DNA of 14,498 nucleotides from an uncultured Lachnospiraceae bacterium (GCA_947594335.1 CANQEC010000038.1:1-14498), one strand, 5' to 3'. Shown: positions 1 to 7,428, numbered from the stretch's first letter. Numbers and translations are program-made. Notes: generated by a model not told the origin, from the sequence alone.

Positions 1-879
1 CATCATATCCTCCGCGATCTCTCCGCGGCTGGCAAGCATCTGAAAGATCGCCGGAACCTTGTAGCTGTCTTTTCTGATCACCGCCCGCAGCCCGGCATCC
101 GGAAGCATCCGCGGCACATTTTCCTGGAAGCCGCCGCCCGTGATATGGCTGCAGCCCTTGATGCGCACGCCGCTCTCCTTCACGCTGCGAAGCGCTCTGA
201 CATAGATTTTCGTCGGCGCAAGAAGCGCTTCCCCGAGCGTCGTCCCAAGCTCCTCATAATATGTGTCAAGAGATTCCCTGTCCATCGGGAAGACCTTTCG
301 CACGAGAGAGAATCCGTTGCTGTGCACACCGGAAGAAGCAAGCCCGAGCAGCACGTCGCCCGCCGCAAGATCTTTTCCGGTGATCAGATCCTTCTCATCC
401 ACAATGCCGACCGCGAATCCTGCCAGATCATACTCATCCTCCGGCATAAGTCCCGGATGCTCGGCTGTCTCTCCGCCGATCAGGGCGGCACCCGCCTGCG
501 CACAGCCTTCGGCCACGCCGCTTACGATCTGTGCGATCTTTTCCGGATAATTTTTGCCGCACGCAATATAATCAAGGAAAAACAGCGGCTCGCCGCCTGC
601 GCACGCAATATCGTTCACGCACATTGCCACGCAGTCGATCCCGATCGTATCATGCCTGTCCAGTATGAACGCGAGCTTCAGCTTTGTCCCGACACCGTCC
701 GTCCCGGATACCAGCGTCGGATTCTCCATGTCACAGAACGGCTTCATGGAAAACGCACCCGAAAATCCGCCGATCCCCGTCAGCACCTCGCTGCGCATCG
801 TTTTCGCAATATGCTTCTTCATCAGCTCCACAGATTTGTATCCGGCCTCGATATCAACGCCTGCTTTTTTATAGTCCAT
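1..879 (-). CDS. purM: Phosphoribosylformylglycinamidine cyclo-ligase (AIR synthetase), 3' end beyond window
   Basis: PurM catalyses the ATP-dependent closure of FGAM to aminoimidazole ribonucleotide (AIR), the fifth step of de novo purine synthesis, in the cytosol. The reading frame starts at ATG 879-877 and stays open to base 1, giving 293 codons of a protein usually near 340 residues, so the C-terminus is missing. Diagnostic motifs are an N-terminal DYKKAGVDIEAG (2-13), SGTDGVGTK (58-66), the nucleotide-binding segment ALIGGETAEHPG (132-143), SSGVHSNGFSL (182-192) and HITGGGFQENVPR (245-257). An excellent AGGAGGT ribosome binding site at 884-890 lies just upstream and fixes the start. It follows purE on the same strand after 151 bases and is probably cotranscribed with it, because no promoter is evident in the gap. 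Confidence 0.96.
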   Translation of the reverse strand, partial: MDYKKAGVDIEAGYKSVELMKKHIAKTMRSEVLTGIGGFSGAFSMKPFCDMENPTLVSGTDGVGTKLKLAFILDRHDTIGIDCVAMCVNDIACAGGEPLFFLDYIACGKNYPEKIAQIVSGVAEGCAQAGAALIGGETAEHPGLMPEDEYDLAGFAVGIVDEKDLITGKDLAAGDVLLGLASSGVHSNGFSLVRKVFPMDRESLDTYYEELGTTLGEALLAPTKIYVRALRSVKESGVRIKGCSHITGGGFQENVPRMLPDAGLRAVIRKDSYKVPAIFQMLASRGEIAEDMM

Positions 880-980
880 ACGTACCTCCTTGGTTTATAC
901 GTCTGTATCTGTTTTCGGTTTCCCGGTATTCCTGCGCGCCCCGGCTGCCGCTCACACCTTCCCCATCCCGCAAGGTGATC

Positions 981-997
981 CTGTGCGTTCTGCACAG
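981..997 (-). repeat. Small hairpin in the purE-purM gap
   Basis: CTGTGC and GCACAG form a perfect 6-base-pair stem around a 5-base loop between purE and purM. No U-run follows it on the minus strand, so it is not a convincing terminator. It may mark RNA processing or be neutral. Confidence 0.4.
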
Positions 998-1030
998 AAA
1001 TCCCAAAAACTGCGGCGTGAAAAGCGGTCC

Positions 1031-1531
1031 TTAGTAGGCCTTGTACCCTACTTCCTGCAGCCTGGCGTCCTTCGCCTCTACCTGGGTCTTCAGCTCCGCG
1101 GCATAATCCTTCACCTTCTGCAAAAGGGCGGGATCTGAAACTGCGAGTATTTTCGCTGCCAGAATACCTGCGTTCGCACCGCCGTTGATCGTCACGGTCG
1201 CCACAGGAATCCCGGACGGCATCTGCACGATCGAATAGAGGGAATCGCGCCCGCCAAGCGAAGTTGTATGCATCGGGATACCGATCACCGGCATCGGGAA
1301 GATCGCCGCGCACATGCCCGGCAGATGCGCCGCCATGCCCGCTCCGGCAATGATCACCTTCAGGCCTCTTTCCTCCGCCGTCTTCGCATACTCAAAAAAC
1401 ACATCCGGCTCACGGTGCGCCGAAATAATCGTCATTTCATATTCAATACCAAATTTCTCCAGCATATCCGCCGCCTTGCTCATCACAGGCATATCCGAAT
1501 CGCTGCCCATCACAATACCAACTTTAGACAT
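1031..1531 (-). CDS. purE: N5-carboxyaminoimidazole ribonucleotide mutase, class I PurE
   Basis: PurE converts N5-CAIR to 4-carboxy-AIR, the step after AIR is made by PurM. The 166-residue protein shows the class I signature: GSDSD (9-13), SAHR (37-40) with the catalytic His, AGMAAHLPG (64-72) and a LGGRDSLYSIVQMP segment (92-105). An in-frame extension to 1579 exists, but I chose ATG 1531 because an AGGAG at 1541-1545 sits 9 bases upstream, whereas the ATG at 1537 is only 3 bases from it, and because the family begins at S-K-V-G-I-V-M-G-S-D-S-D. The N5-CAIR mutase role normally implies a PurK partner, not seen here. A strong promoter lies about 70-95 bases upstream of the start, and purM follows downstream. 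Confidence 0.96.
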   Translation of the reverse strand: MSKVGIVMGSDSDMPVMSKAADMLEKFGIEYEMTIISAHREPDVFFEYAKTAEERGLKVIIAGAGMAAHLPGMCAAIFPMPVIGIPMHTTSLGGRDSLYSIVQMPSGIPVATVTINGGANAGILAAKILAVSDPALLQKVKDYAAELKTQVEAKDARLQEVGYKAY

Positions 1532-1597
1532 AATCATCTTCTCCTTTGCTTTTGTGACGTCAAAATCTTCCTTTTCCAAAAGTTTATCCGGTTTTTT

Positions 1598-1626
1598 ATT
1601 CTACTTGGTAACTTGAGGATTGTCAA
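1598..1626 (-). promoter_or_regulatory. Sigma-A promoter for purE(-purM)
   Basis: On the minus strand a perfect -35 TTGACA (1626-1621) is followed by exactly 17 bases and a -10 TAGAAT (1603-1598). Transcription would begin near 1591, leaving a leader of about 60 bases before purE. The leader is too short for a purine riboswitch aptamer and shows none. The promoter implies that purE-purM is transcribed independently of the upstream aminopeptidase gene. Confidence 0.82.
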
Positions 1627-1713
1627 TGCTTCCATCTGTTTTTATCCGGAAGCGGGAATCAATGTTTCTAAGTTAAGCGATTCCGGACGCCGCATGGGCA
1701 GGAACAGTATCTC

Positions 1714-3780
1714 TCACATCTGCAGCGGCTCGTTCAGCTCCTCCGTCCCCGGCAGCACGAACCGTCCGTCCCGGATGATCGGGATCCTCTCGCCGTTTTC
1801 CCGGATCACCTCAAGCAGGCCCAGTTCCTCATACGGGATCGTGATATCCGTGTGGCATCCGAAATACGCCTTTGACGGATCCTCCCGGCGGAGAATTGAA
1901 ATTTCATTATCTCTCGCAATAATCTCTTTGTGATCCGGATTAAAGACCGGCGTGTCCTCCTGCCAGCAGAAGCAGGTGTCCCCGACGGCAAAATGGGGGC
2001 CCATTTTCTCCGCGATCAGAATCGGAAGCCTGTCCGCGATCCCGTAACGCCCCGCCATCGCATAAGCTGTCGTGTTTGTCCCGACCGCAAATTCCCCAAG
2101 CGGAAGCGTATCGTGATGGAACAGAACATTTTCCCGGACATACGCCCTGTTTTCTTCCTCCGTATCAAAATTTCCGCAGCTGTAATCCACAACCATTCCG
2201 TCGCGAAACGTCAGCGCAAGATCCCTGTAGTTCAGTTCTCCAAGATAAACCTGGCTTACATGCAGAACGCCGTTCGTTCCCTCCAGACGCGGGGACGTAA
2301 ACACCTCCCCGACCGGAATGTTGACGTCCGCCACACAGTTTTCAAACAATGTCTGTCTGCTTCCGTCCTCAAGGCGGGCAAACGCCACCGTCAGATCCGT
2401 CCGGTTGACGCCGCTGCCCTTAATATGCGCGGCCACGCCCGTATCCAGGGCGTCAATGATCGTCTGCTGGATCTTCTGATACAGATGATAATCCAGCGTG
2501 TTGATCCGGATCGTGTCGCGGAAGATCGCCTCAAAATCCGGTCCGATCTCCGGCACCGGGAACGCGATGATCGTAAAGCTGCGCTCTTTTCCTATAACAT
2601 ACTGATTCTTAAGCTGCGTCACCTCATTGGACATGGTCACGGACAGCTGCTGCTGTTTCTCCGAAAGACGGTACGCTTCCTTCTTTGTCTCCGGGACAAA
2701 CGGCATTTCTCCGAAGACCTCGACGACAGCCGGCCCCGCGTGTTTGTTCGCCAGCTCTTTATACTCTTCGTAAGCCGTCCGCATGACTCCGAGCTTTCGC
2801 TCGGCGAACTTTTTGTCAAAATAGACGGCCTGATCCGCCTTGTGATCATAGTCAAACTGTTTGTTCGGAACCGCTCCCGTATAGCCGATGCGCGTATGCT
2901 GTTTTTTATTCACCGTGCTGACCGCCGAGCGATAGATCACCGGGGAAAGCCCCATCTTCTCAAAATTTTTGACCGCTCTTCGTATCATCCGCTCAAATCC
3001 AAGCTTATACACGATGTTGACGGTGTTTTTGATCGAAAGATCTTTTCCGTCAACGACAAATCCTATCCTGTAGCCTTCTGTGTAAGTGTCGGCCATCGCG
3101 CTGATTTCTTCTTCTGTCAGCGAATTCATAAACCGCGCCGTTTTCAGCTCATTTTCCGACACATATTCTCCATAGCGGTAAAGATACCTCAGGTCCGAAA
3201 GATCAGAATCCATAATGATCCGCACGGCGAAATCCAGCGACGGATCCACCGTCTCACGGATGCGGCGCGCGGCAAACAGTTCGCTGTAATCGCTCACAAA
3301 CCAGTAAATGATCTGCTGGATCTCGCGGTACTCCGGGGCCTCCTGCTGCTCAAAACAATTATAAATCTCAATAAAAAGCTCAAGATGCACAACCATCTCT
3401 TCAAGTCTCTGCTCATACGCGTAGACGATCAGCCCCCGCAGTTCGGTGTACAGAAAGCTCAGAATTCTTCCGTACACTTCTCCGAGCCGCTCGACCGCCC
3501 AGGCAGGATTTCCGTAGCTGTGCCCGTAATTTTGCGGCAGGATATCCTCATACAGCCTGTGATTTAACTTTTGATGCTGTAAAAGACTGTATTCATCGAG
3601 CCGTCCCTTTTCCACCGTATCCCAGAGCTCTTCCATCAAAAGAAGAAAACCTGCCACGTTTCTGAAATAATCGCGGCAGGCTCCCTTTACTGTCTCCTCC
3701 GTGCCGATCTGTCGAATCCTGTCCACAGCAAGACCGTATCGCTCCCTCAGACTGTCCCTGTCAGTCAGTATCTGTTCCAT
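1714..3780 (-). CDS. M29-family metalloaminopeptidase with long N-terminal extension
   Basis: The C-terminal half matches the thermophilic aminopeptidase family M29 (AmpS/PepS/AmpT type), dinuclear-metal exopeptidases that release N-terminal amino acids from peptides. Candidate metal and catalytic residues are all present: Glu492 in VGEVFTSP, Glu563 in LGEFAVGTN, His596 in EKMGPHFAVG, and His643 and Asp645 in GCHTDITIP. IKGSGVNRTDLTVA (453-466) matches the family's substrate-side segment. M29 enzymes are typically about 370-415 residues. This protein has 688: roughly 1-230 is an extra, mostly helical, charged region with no motif I recognise, and the M29 fold seems to begin near 235. There is no signal peptide, so it is likely cytosolic. 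An AAGGA ribosome binding site lies 11-12 bases before ATG 3780. The protease family is firm; the role of the extension is unknown. Confidence 0.9.
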   Translation of the reverse strand: MEQILTDRDSLRERYGLAVDRIRQIGTEETVKGACRDYFRNVAGFLLLMEELWDTVEKGRLDEYSLLQHQKLNHRLYEDILPQNYGHSYGNPAWAVERLGEVYGRILSFLYTELRGLIVYAYEQRLEEMVVHLELFIEIYNCFEQQEAPEYREIQQIIYWFVSDYSELFAARRIRETVDPSLDFAVRIIMDSDLSDLRYLYRYGEYVSENELKTARFMNSLTEEEISAMADTYTEGYRIGFVVDGKDLSIKNTVNIVYKLGFERMIRRAVKNFEKMGLSPVIYRSAVSTVNKKQHTRIGYTGAVPNKQFDYDHKADQAVYFDKKFAERKLGVMRTAYEEYKELANKHAGPAVVEVFGEMPFVPETKKEAYRLSEKQQQLSVTMSNEVTQLKNQYVIGKERSFTIIAFPVPEIGPDFEAIFRDTIRINTLDYHLYQKIQQTIIDALDTGVAAHIKGSGVNRTDLTVAFARLEDGSRQTLFENCVADVNIPVGEVFTSPRLEGTNGVLHVSQVYLGELNYRDLALTFRDGMVVDYSCGNFDTEEENRAYVRENVLFHHDTLPLGEFAVGTNTTAYAMAGRYGIADRLPILIAEKMGPHFAVGDTCFCWQEDTPVFNPDHKEIIARDNEISILRREDPSKAYFGCHTDITIPYEELGLLEVIRENGERIPIIRDGRFVLPGTEELNEPLQM

Positions 3781-3879
3781 AATAGATATCTTCCTTTCCG
3801 GTTGATTTTCCGGCTGGAATTTCTTCCGGCCGGTTCCCGGCGCTTTTCTCCTTTAAAGGCGCGGTCAGTCCGCCGGTTC

Positions 3880-3910
3880 AAAACGCCAGGCTTGCGCAGA
3901 CGGCGCTTTT
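3880..3910 (-). terminator. Weak candidate terminator after the DUF6142-type gene
   Basis: On the minus strand AAAGCGCC pairs with GGCGTTTT (one G-U pair), and the 3' arm ends in four Ts. It lies about 25-50 bases past the stop codon of the membrane-protein gene and before the aminopeptidase gene. The GC core is only four pairs and the loop is long, so efficiency is doubtful. Confidence 0.3.
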
Positions 3911-3932
3911 TCTGCAGCCATGCCTGTTTTCA

Positions 3933-4253
3933 TCAGCTGGCAAGTCCCAGACACACAACGAAAAACCACACCGTGATCGCGGCGGTGCTCAGCAGCGTCC
4001 CGAACCTGCAGAAAAAACCGTATTTACACTCATCCTGAAAGCTCGCAAAGCCGTAGGAAAGTCCGCATACGGCCATCGCGATACCCGTAAAGCCGACCGC
4101 GCCGCTCCAGTAAGGAGCGCCCCCCTTCATCAGAAATGCGAGCAGCACCAGCGCCAGAAGCGTCGCCAGAGAACCTCCTCCAAGCGACGCCGCTATGATC
4201 CCGTTGCGGGAATGCTTCTTCTCCACAAAAGAGTAAACCGGCTGCTTTGCCAT
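3933..4253 (-). CDS. DUF6142-like small integral membrane protein
   Basis: This 106-residue protein has three hydrophobic segments, at about residues 19-41, 48-70 and 84-104, after a basic N-terminus (MAKQPVYSFVEKKHSRNGII). The arrangement and the N-terminal motif resemble DUF6142 proteins common in Lachnospiraceae; function is unknown and this assignment is from recall. A GGAGG lies 8 bases before ATG 4253. The middle segment contains a short polar loop (FASFQDECKYGF) between the second and third helices. It follows the 50-residue membrane-protein gene by 74 bases and precedes the aminopeptidase gene by 152 bases, on the same strand. I can assign no catalytic activity. Confidence 0.82.
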   Translation of the reverse strand: MAKQPVYSFVEKKHSRNGIIAASLGGGSLATLLALVLLAFLMKGGAPYWSGAVGFTGIAMAVCGLSYGFASFQDECKYGFFCRFGTLLSTAAITVWFFVVCLGLAS

Positions 4254-4327
4254 ATGCCTGTCCTCCCATCCGTCCGTCTTCTGTCCGCCTTTGTTCCTGG
4301 ACAGCAGACCTTCCTCCGACAGATCTG

Positions 4328-4480
4328 TCAGATCATAAAGCTGCTCCTGTTTTTCAGCAGCTTTGCTCCGCTGATGATCAGCAGTATCCCGACGGTGATC
4401 CCGGACAACAGCGAAAGAATCCCGATCACCAGGTTTCCTACCGCCGCGTTTTTAATTGATTTGTATATCTTCTCATTCAT
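4328..4480 (-). CDS. 50-residue small membrane protein
   Basis: A short gene encodes MNEKIYKSIK at its N-terminus, then a continuous hydrophobic stretch (about residues 15-37, rich in Ile, Leu, Gly and Val with an SGIT turn near 26-29), then a basic tail. A perfect GGAGG at 4488-4492 lies 7 bases before ATG 4480, and the frame closes with TGA at 4330-4328. The strong ribosome binding site, the charge pattern and the fit in an otherwise empty gap support it as real. It sits between pyrE and the DUF6142-like gene, which is also a membrane protein. The function is unknown; one long or two short transmembrane helices are possible. Confidence 0.72.
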   Translation of the reverse strand: MNEKIYKSIKNAAVGNLVIGILSLLSGITVGILLIISGAKLLKNRSSFMI

Positions 4481-4515
4481 TTCAATACCTCCGGATGTAG
4501 CCCTGTTCCATCCTT

Positions 4516-4521
4516 ATTATA
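4516..4521 (-). promoter_or_regulatory. Possible -10 element for the small membrane-protein genes
   Basis: A consensus TATAAT lies on the minus strand just past the pyrE stop codon and 35 bases before the 50-residue gene's start. No convincing -35 hexamer is found at the proper distance, so this could also be chance AT richness at the end of pyrE. Confidence 0.3.
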
Positions 4522-4538
4522 AGATGTGAACTGTAACA

Positions 4539-5213
4539 TTATTTTACCCCATACTGTTCATAATACTGCTCAATCGCGGCCTTCATCGCGTCATCGATGA
4601 TGACCTTTCCCTTGTACTCTCTGCCGTACAGATGCTCAACCACTTCCGCCATGGTGACGATCGCCGTCGTCTTCATCCCGTACTTCTCCTCGATCTCCTG
4701 CAGAGCGCTCTTTGTCCCCTGTCCTCTCTCCATGCGGTCGACGGAGACGACCAGACCAAGCGTCTCGACCTTTCCCTGCGCGCGGATGATCGGAAGTGTC
4801 TCCTGAATCGATGTCCCGGCCGTAGTGACGTCCTCGATGATCACAACCCGGTCGCCGTCCGAGATCGGACTGCCGAGCAGAATACCCTTATCCCCGTGAT
4901 CCTTGACCTCCTTGCGGTTCGAGCAGTAACGGATCTCCGTTCCGTAAAGCTCGCTGATCGCCATCGAAGCCGCCACGGTCAGCGGGATGCCCTTGTAGGC
5001 CGGCCCGAACAGAACATCGAAATCCAGTCCGAACCTGTCATGAATCGCCTTTGCATAATACGTGCCAAGTCTGCGAAGCTGTCCTCCGGTCCTGTAAAAC
5101 CCAGTGTTTACAAAGAATGGCGTTTTCCTTCCGCTCTTCGTGACGAAATCACCGAACTTCAGAACCTGGCAGTCTACCATAAACTCGATAAACTCCTGCT
5201 TGTACTGTTCCAT
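4539..5213 (-). CDS. pyrE: Orotate phosphoribosyltransferase
   Basis: PyrE joins orotate to PRPP to give OMP, the fifth step of UMP synthesis, as a cytosolic homodimer. The 224-residue length is normal. Visible motifs are FVNTGFY (34-40), FGPAYKGIPL (69-78), the mobile catalytic loop RKEVKDHGDKG (100-110), and the PRPP-binding segment VVIIEDVTTAGTS (123-135) with its two adjacent acidic residues. AAGGAG lies about 11 bases before ATG 5213. It has its own strong promoter roughly 80-107 bases upstream, so it is not simply the tail of the corrin operon. No other pyrimidine gene is in the window. Confidence 0.96.
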   Translation of the reverse strand: MEQYKQEFIEFMVDCQVLKFGDFVTKSGRKTPFFVNTGFYRTGGQLRRLGTYYAKAIHDRFGLDFDVLFGPAYKGIPLTVAASMAISELYGTEIRYCSNRKEVKDHGDKGILLGSPISDGDRVVIIEDVTTAGTSIQETLPIIRAQGKVETLGLVVSVDRMERGQGTKSALQEIEEKYGMKTTAIVTMAEVVEHLYGREYKGKVIIDDAMKAAIEQYYEQYGVK

Positions 5214-5291
5214 ATGCCCAACCTCTCCTTATCGTAAATGTTCACGCCCGCGCCGCGGGTGTCCTCAGACATGAAAGTCATGTGCTTTCCC

Positions 5292-5320
5292 AGTATATCA
5301 TTAAATTCCGCTTCTTTCAA
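5292..5320 (-). promoter_or_regulatory. Sigma-A promoter for pyrE
   Basis: On the minus strand TTGAAA (5320-5315) is followed by 17 bases and TATACT (5297-5292). A TG one base upstream of the -10 makes it an extended -10 promoter. The start point would be near 5285, with a leader of about 70 bases to pyrE. Confidence 0.85.
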
Positions 5321-5416
5321 CCAACAAAACGAAGTAATCGCCTTTCATTCATAGTGATGATAGTTAATAATCAACAGACTAACCAATCAAGGAAGCGGCT
5401 TTTCCACCTGCTCGTC

Positions 5417-5469
5417 TGCGCAGCCCAGGTACTGCGTCAGCAGCTGGTTTCCATGCCTGGGCCTGCGCA
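5417..5469. repeat. Long imperfect palindrome between cbiA and pyrE
   Basis: TGCGCAGCCCAGG (5417-5429) and CCTGGGCCTGCGCA (5456-5469) are inverted copies that pair over 13 base pairs with one bulged base. They enclose 26 bases that hold a smaller CTG/CAG-rich fold. No T-run follows on either side, so it is not a standard intrinsic terminator. It could be a REP-like or MITE-like element, an mRNA 3'-end stabiliser for the corrin transcript, or part of a structured RNA. Confidence 0.7.
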
Positions 5470-5514
5470 TTTGAACCGGTGTATGATCCGTTGAAATGGA
5501 AGATTATTTTACGC

Positions 5515-7428
5515 TTACAAATTTTTCTGTTCGCGGACTTTTTCCAGAAATCGGTACGCGAACTCCGGGTTCGACCAGTAATACAGATGCGGATATCCCG
5601 CCATGCTTCTGTCTGTCCCGTGGATGCAGCTCCACTGCCTGCTGCCGGTTGGCTTTTTCGCCGTGCAGGAGCTTCCGGGATTCGTGCTGTCAAAATAATG
5701 GAACTCATGGGCGCGTATCGTCTGTCCCTCCGCGAGAAGCAGGTGCATGGCTGAGTTCGCTGAGATAGCAGGAATCGGTATCGTCTGTCTCTCTGCGAAA
5801 AACAGACCGGAGCGATTCGCATCTCCTGCTGTGTCTCCTGTTTTTTTCCCGGCGTTATGCTCACAGGCGGTCTCCTTCTGCTCCGGGGCCGAAAGAGTCT
5901 TTCCGTCCTCGGCCACCTCTTTTTGCTCTGTCGCCAAAGAAGTCTTTCCGCCCTCGACCGCTTCCTTTTGCTCTGTCGCCAAAGAAGTCTTTCCACCCTC
6001 GGCCGCCTTCTTTTGCCCTGACGCCAAAGAAGTCTTTCCGCCCTCGGCCACCTCCAGCGTGATATAGCCAAACCGTGACAGCTTCGGCGTCCGGTACGCC
6101 TCTCCCTCAATACAGCCGCACATCGGATACGCGTTTCCTTCCATATCCTCCATCGTCTCATGCAGATACATAAATCCGCCGCACTCCGCGAGGTATGGCA
6201 TTCCCTCTTCGATCCTGTCCCTGATCTGCGCCTTCATCGCCGTGTTTTCGGACAATGCTTTTGCATACAATTCCGGATAGCCTCCGCCGAGAAGCAGGCC
6301 ATCGGTCCGGTCGGGCAGTTTTTTGTCATGAAGAGGAGAAAACGGCACGATCTCGGCTCCCATCAGCTCCAGCAGATCGAGATTGTCCTGATAATAAAAG
6401 CAGAACGCCTCGTCCATGGCGACCGCAATCCGCACGCGCGGCACGGAAGACGTGTTTTTTTCGTTTTGGAAACATTCCTCCGGTTCCGGGCGCGGAGCGC
6501 CGACGGCCGCTCCTGCTTCGTTTTGGGAACATCCCTCCGCTTCCGGGCGCCAAGTACCGGCGGCGGCTCCTGCTTCTGGGCCGCCTGCCCCAAAGACTCC
6601 GCAGAATTTTGCCGCCGCTTCCGGCATCCGCAGCTCTCTGTCCTGGTAATCCGCGGCGGAGTCCGCAAGGGTCAGGATCCCTTCCATATCAAGACACTGC
6701 TCCAGCTCCGCTCCCAGACGTTCGATTCTCTGCCGAAGATCCCGAATCTCATCCGGCGTCACAAGCCCGAGATGACGGCTCTCGACCACACAGTCCGCAA
6801 GCTGCGGAACATAGCCATAAACGCAAATCCCGGTCTGCGCCTCGATCTGCTCTTTTAAGAGCATGCAGGTCATCTTCGTCGTCTGATTCAGAATGACGCC
6901 GCGGATCACCTCTTTTCCGAGCTGTTTCTGATAATCCACATAGCCGTGGATCAGCGGAATCACGGAAAGACTCATTCCCCGCGCGTTCACAACCAGAATC
7001 ACCGGGGTATCGGTCACCGCGGCCAGATCGTAGGAGGACGCTTTCGCGGAGGTTCCTCCCAGCCCATCATAGATTCCCATGACGCCTTCGAAGACGGAAA
7101 TTCCCGGAGTCAAAAACCCGCCTTGCGAAGGAACCTGCTTCCCCCTCATGTCATACGTCTCTTTCTGAGATGTCCTTCTTCCCTGTGACGCAGTCCTCGC
7201 AAACAGATAGCGCACCGTCCGCTCATCGGCAAAAAACGTGTCGAGATTCCGCGATTTTGCGCCGATCACCTTTGAGTGGAACATCGGATCGATATAATCC
7301 GGCCCGCATTTAAAAGAGGCCGGATTCAGCCCGCGGTTTTTCAGCGCCTGCAGGATTCCGCAGGTGATCATCGTTTTGCCGCTTCCGCTCGACGGCGCGG
7401 CAAGCATAAATCTTGGCAGATGGATCAT
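5515..7428 (-). CDS. cbiA: Cobyrinate a,c-diamide synthase (CbiA) with repeat insertions
   Basis: CbiA uses glutamine and ATP to amidate the a and c side chains of cobyrinate. Domains in order: an N-terminal P-loop ATPase domain (SGSGKT at 14-19, KCGPDYIDP 40-48, EGVMGIYDG 114-122) and a C-terminal class I-like glutamine amidotransferase domain (LLLGGGYPE 378-386; catalytic Cys416 in AECGGFMYL). The 637-residue length far exceeds the usual ~455. The excess lies in a linker at about 276-328 containing two 19-residue repeats, a hydrophilic insertion at about 461-560 containing four 15-residue repeats, and a shorter extra segment at about 79-108. The core resumes afterwards with IRAHEFHYFDSTNPG, so the frame is intact. 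AGGA precedes ATG 7428 by 8 bases. It is the last corrin gene, 93 bases after cbiT. Confidence 0.92.
   Translation of the reverse strand: MIHLPRFMLAAPSSGSGKTMITCGILQALKNRGLNPASFKCGPDYIDPMFHSKVIGAKSRNLDTFFADERTVRYLFARTASQGRRTSQKETYDMRGKQVPSQGGFLTPGISVFEGVMGIYDGLGGTSAKASSYDLAAVTDTPVILVVNARGMSLSVIPLIHGYVDYQKQLGKEVIRGVILNQTTKMTCMLLKEQIEAQTGICVYGYVPQLADCVVESRHLGLVTPDEIRDLRQRIERLGAELEQCLDMEGILTLADSAADYQDRELRMPEAAAKFCGVFGAGGPEAGAAAGTWRPEAEGCSQNEAGAAVGAPRPEPEECFQNEKNTSSVPRVRIAVAMDEAFCFYYQDNLDLLELMGAEIVPFSPLHDKKLPDRTDGLLLGGGYPELYAKALSENTAMKAQIRDRIEEGMPYLAECGGFMYLHETMEDMEGNAYPMCGCIEGEAYRTPKLSRFGYITLEVAEGGKTSLASGQKKAAEGGKTSLATEQKEAVEGGKTSLATEQKEVAEDGKTLSAPEQKETACEHNAGKKTGDTAGDANRSGLFFAERQTIPIPAISANSAMHLLLAEGQTIRAHEFHYFDSTNPGSSCTAKKPTGSRQWSCIHGTDRSMAGYPHLYYWSNPEFAYRFLEKVREQKNL
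5869..6048 (-). repeat. Four 45-base (15-residue) tandem repeats inside cbiA
   Basis: Residues 461-520 of CbiA are four consecutive units of the form (A/V)EGGKTSLATEQKEA. Three of the four DNA copies share an identical 17-base core, and the last is the most diverged. The array interrupts the amidotransferase domain between SRFGYITLEV and the segment leading into IRAHEFHYFDS. Confidence 0.92.
6463..6576 (-). repeat. Two 57-base (19-residue) tandem repeats inside cbiA
   Basis: Residues 285-303 and 304-322 are diverged copies of EAGAA(A/V)G-x-x-RPE-x-E-x-C-x-QN. They sit in the linker between the ATPase and amidotransferase domains of CbiA. Confidence 0.85.

Larger units (their letters stand above)
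5214..5514. other. Gene-free stretch between cbiA and pyrE
   Basis: This 301-base gap carries no gene I can support. From the cbiA end towards pyrE it holds a 53-base imperfect palindrome, an AT-rich segment, the pyrE promoter, and an approximately 70-base leader with two small hairpins (ACATGA/TCATGT and a GC-rich CCCGC/GCGGG) ahead of the pyrE ribosome binding site. Short open frames cross the palindrome on both strands (45 residues on plus from about 5355, 27 on minus from 5470), but neither has a ribosome binding site. Confidence 0.6.

Noticed and set aside
1604..1713. Possible terminator after the aminopeptidase gene (GGAATC/GATTCC, TCCGGAA/TTCCGGA)
   Set aside because: The repeats are short, mutually exclusive in part, separated by long loops, and not followed by a T-run on the transcribed strand.
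1930..3567. 545-codon open frame on the plus strand
   Set aside because: It lies wholly antisense to the well-supported M29 aminopeptidase, has an Arg/His/Ile-rich composition without family motifs, and no ribosome binding site. It is a codon-usage shadow.
3781..3890. Candidate promoter for the aminopeptidase (TTGAAC, 18 bases, TTTAAA)
   Set aside because: Both hexamers match consensus at only four of six positions with non-optimal spacing; too weak to annotate.
5214..5240. PyrR-binding-like sequence GGAGAGGTTG ahead of pyrE
   Set aside because: The GAGAGGTT part coincides with the ribosome binding site, and the conserved CC upstream of it is missing, with no terminator/antiterminator pair in the leader.
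5379..6161. Arg-rich minus-strand frame with repeated ERLLWRQ-like units
   Set aside because: It is the CbiA repeat array read in another frame. Because the repeat period is a multiple of three, every frame across it looks periodic and stays open.
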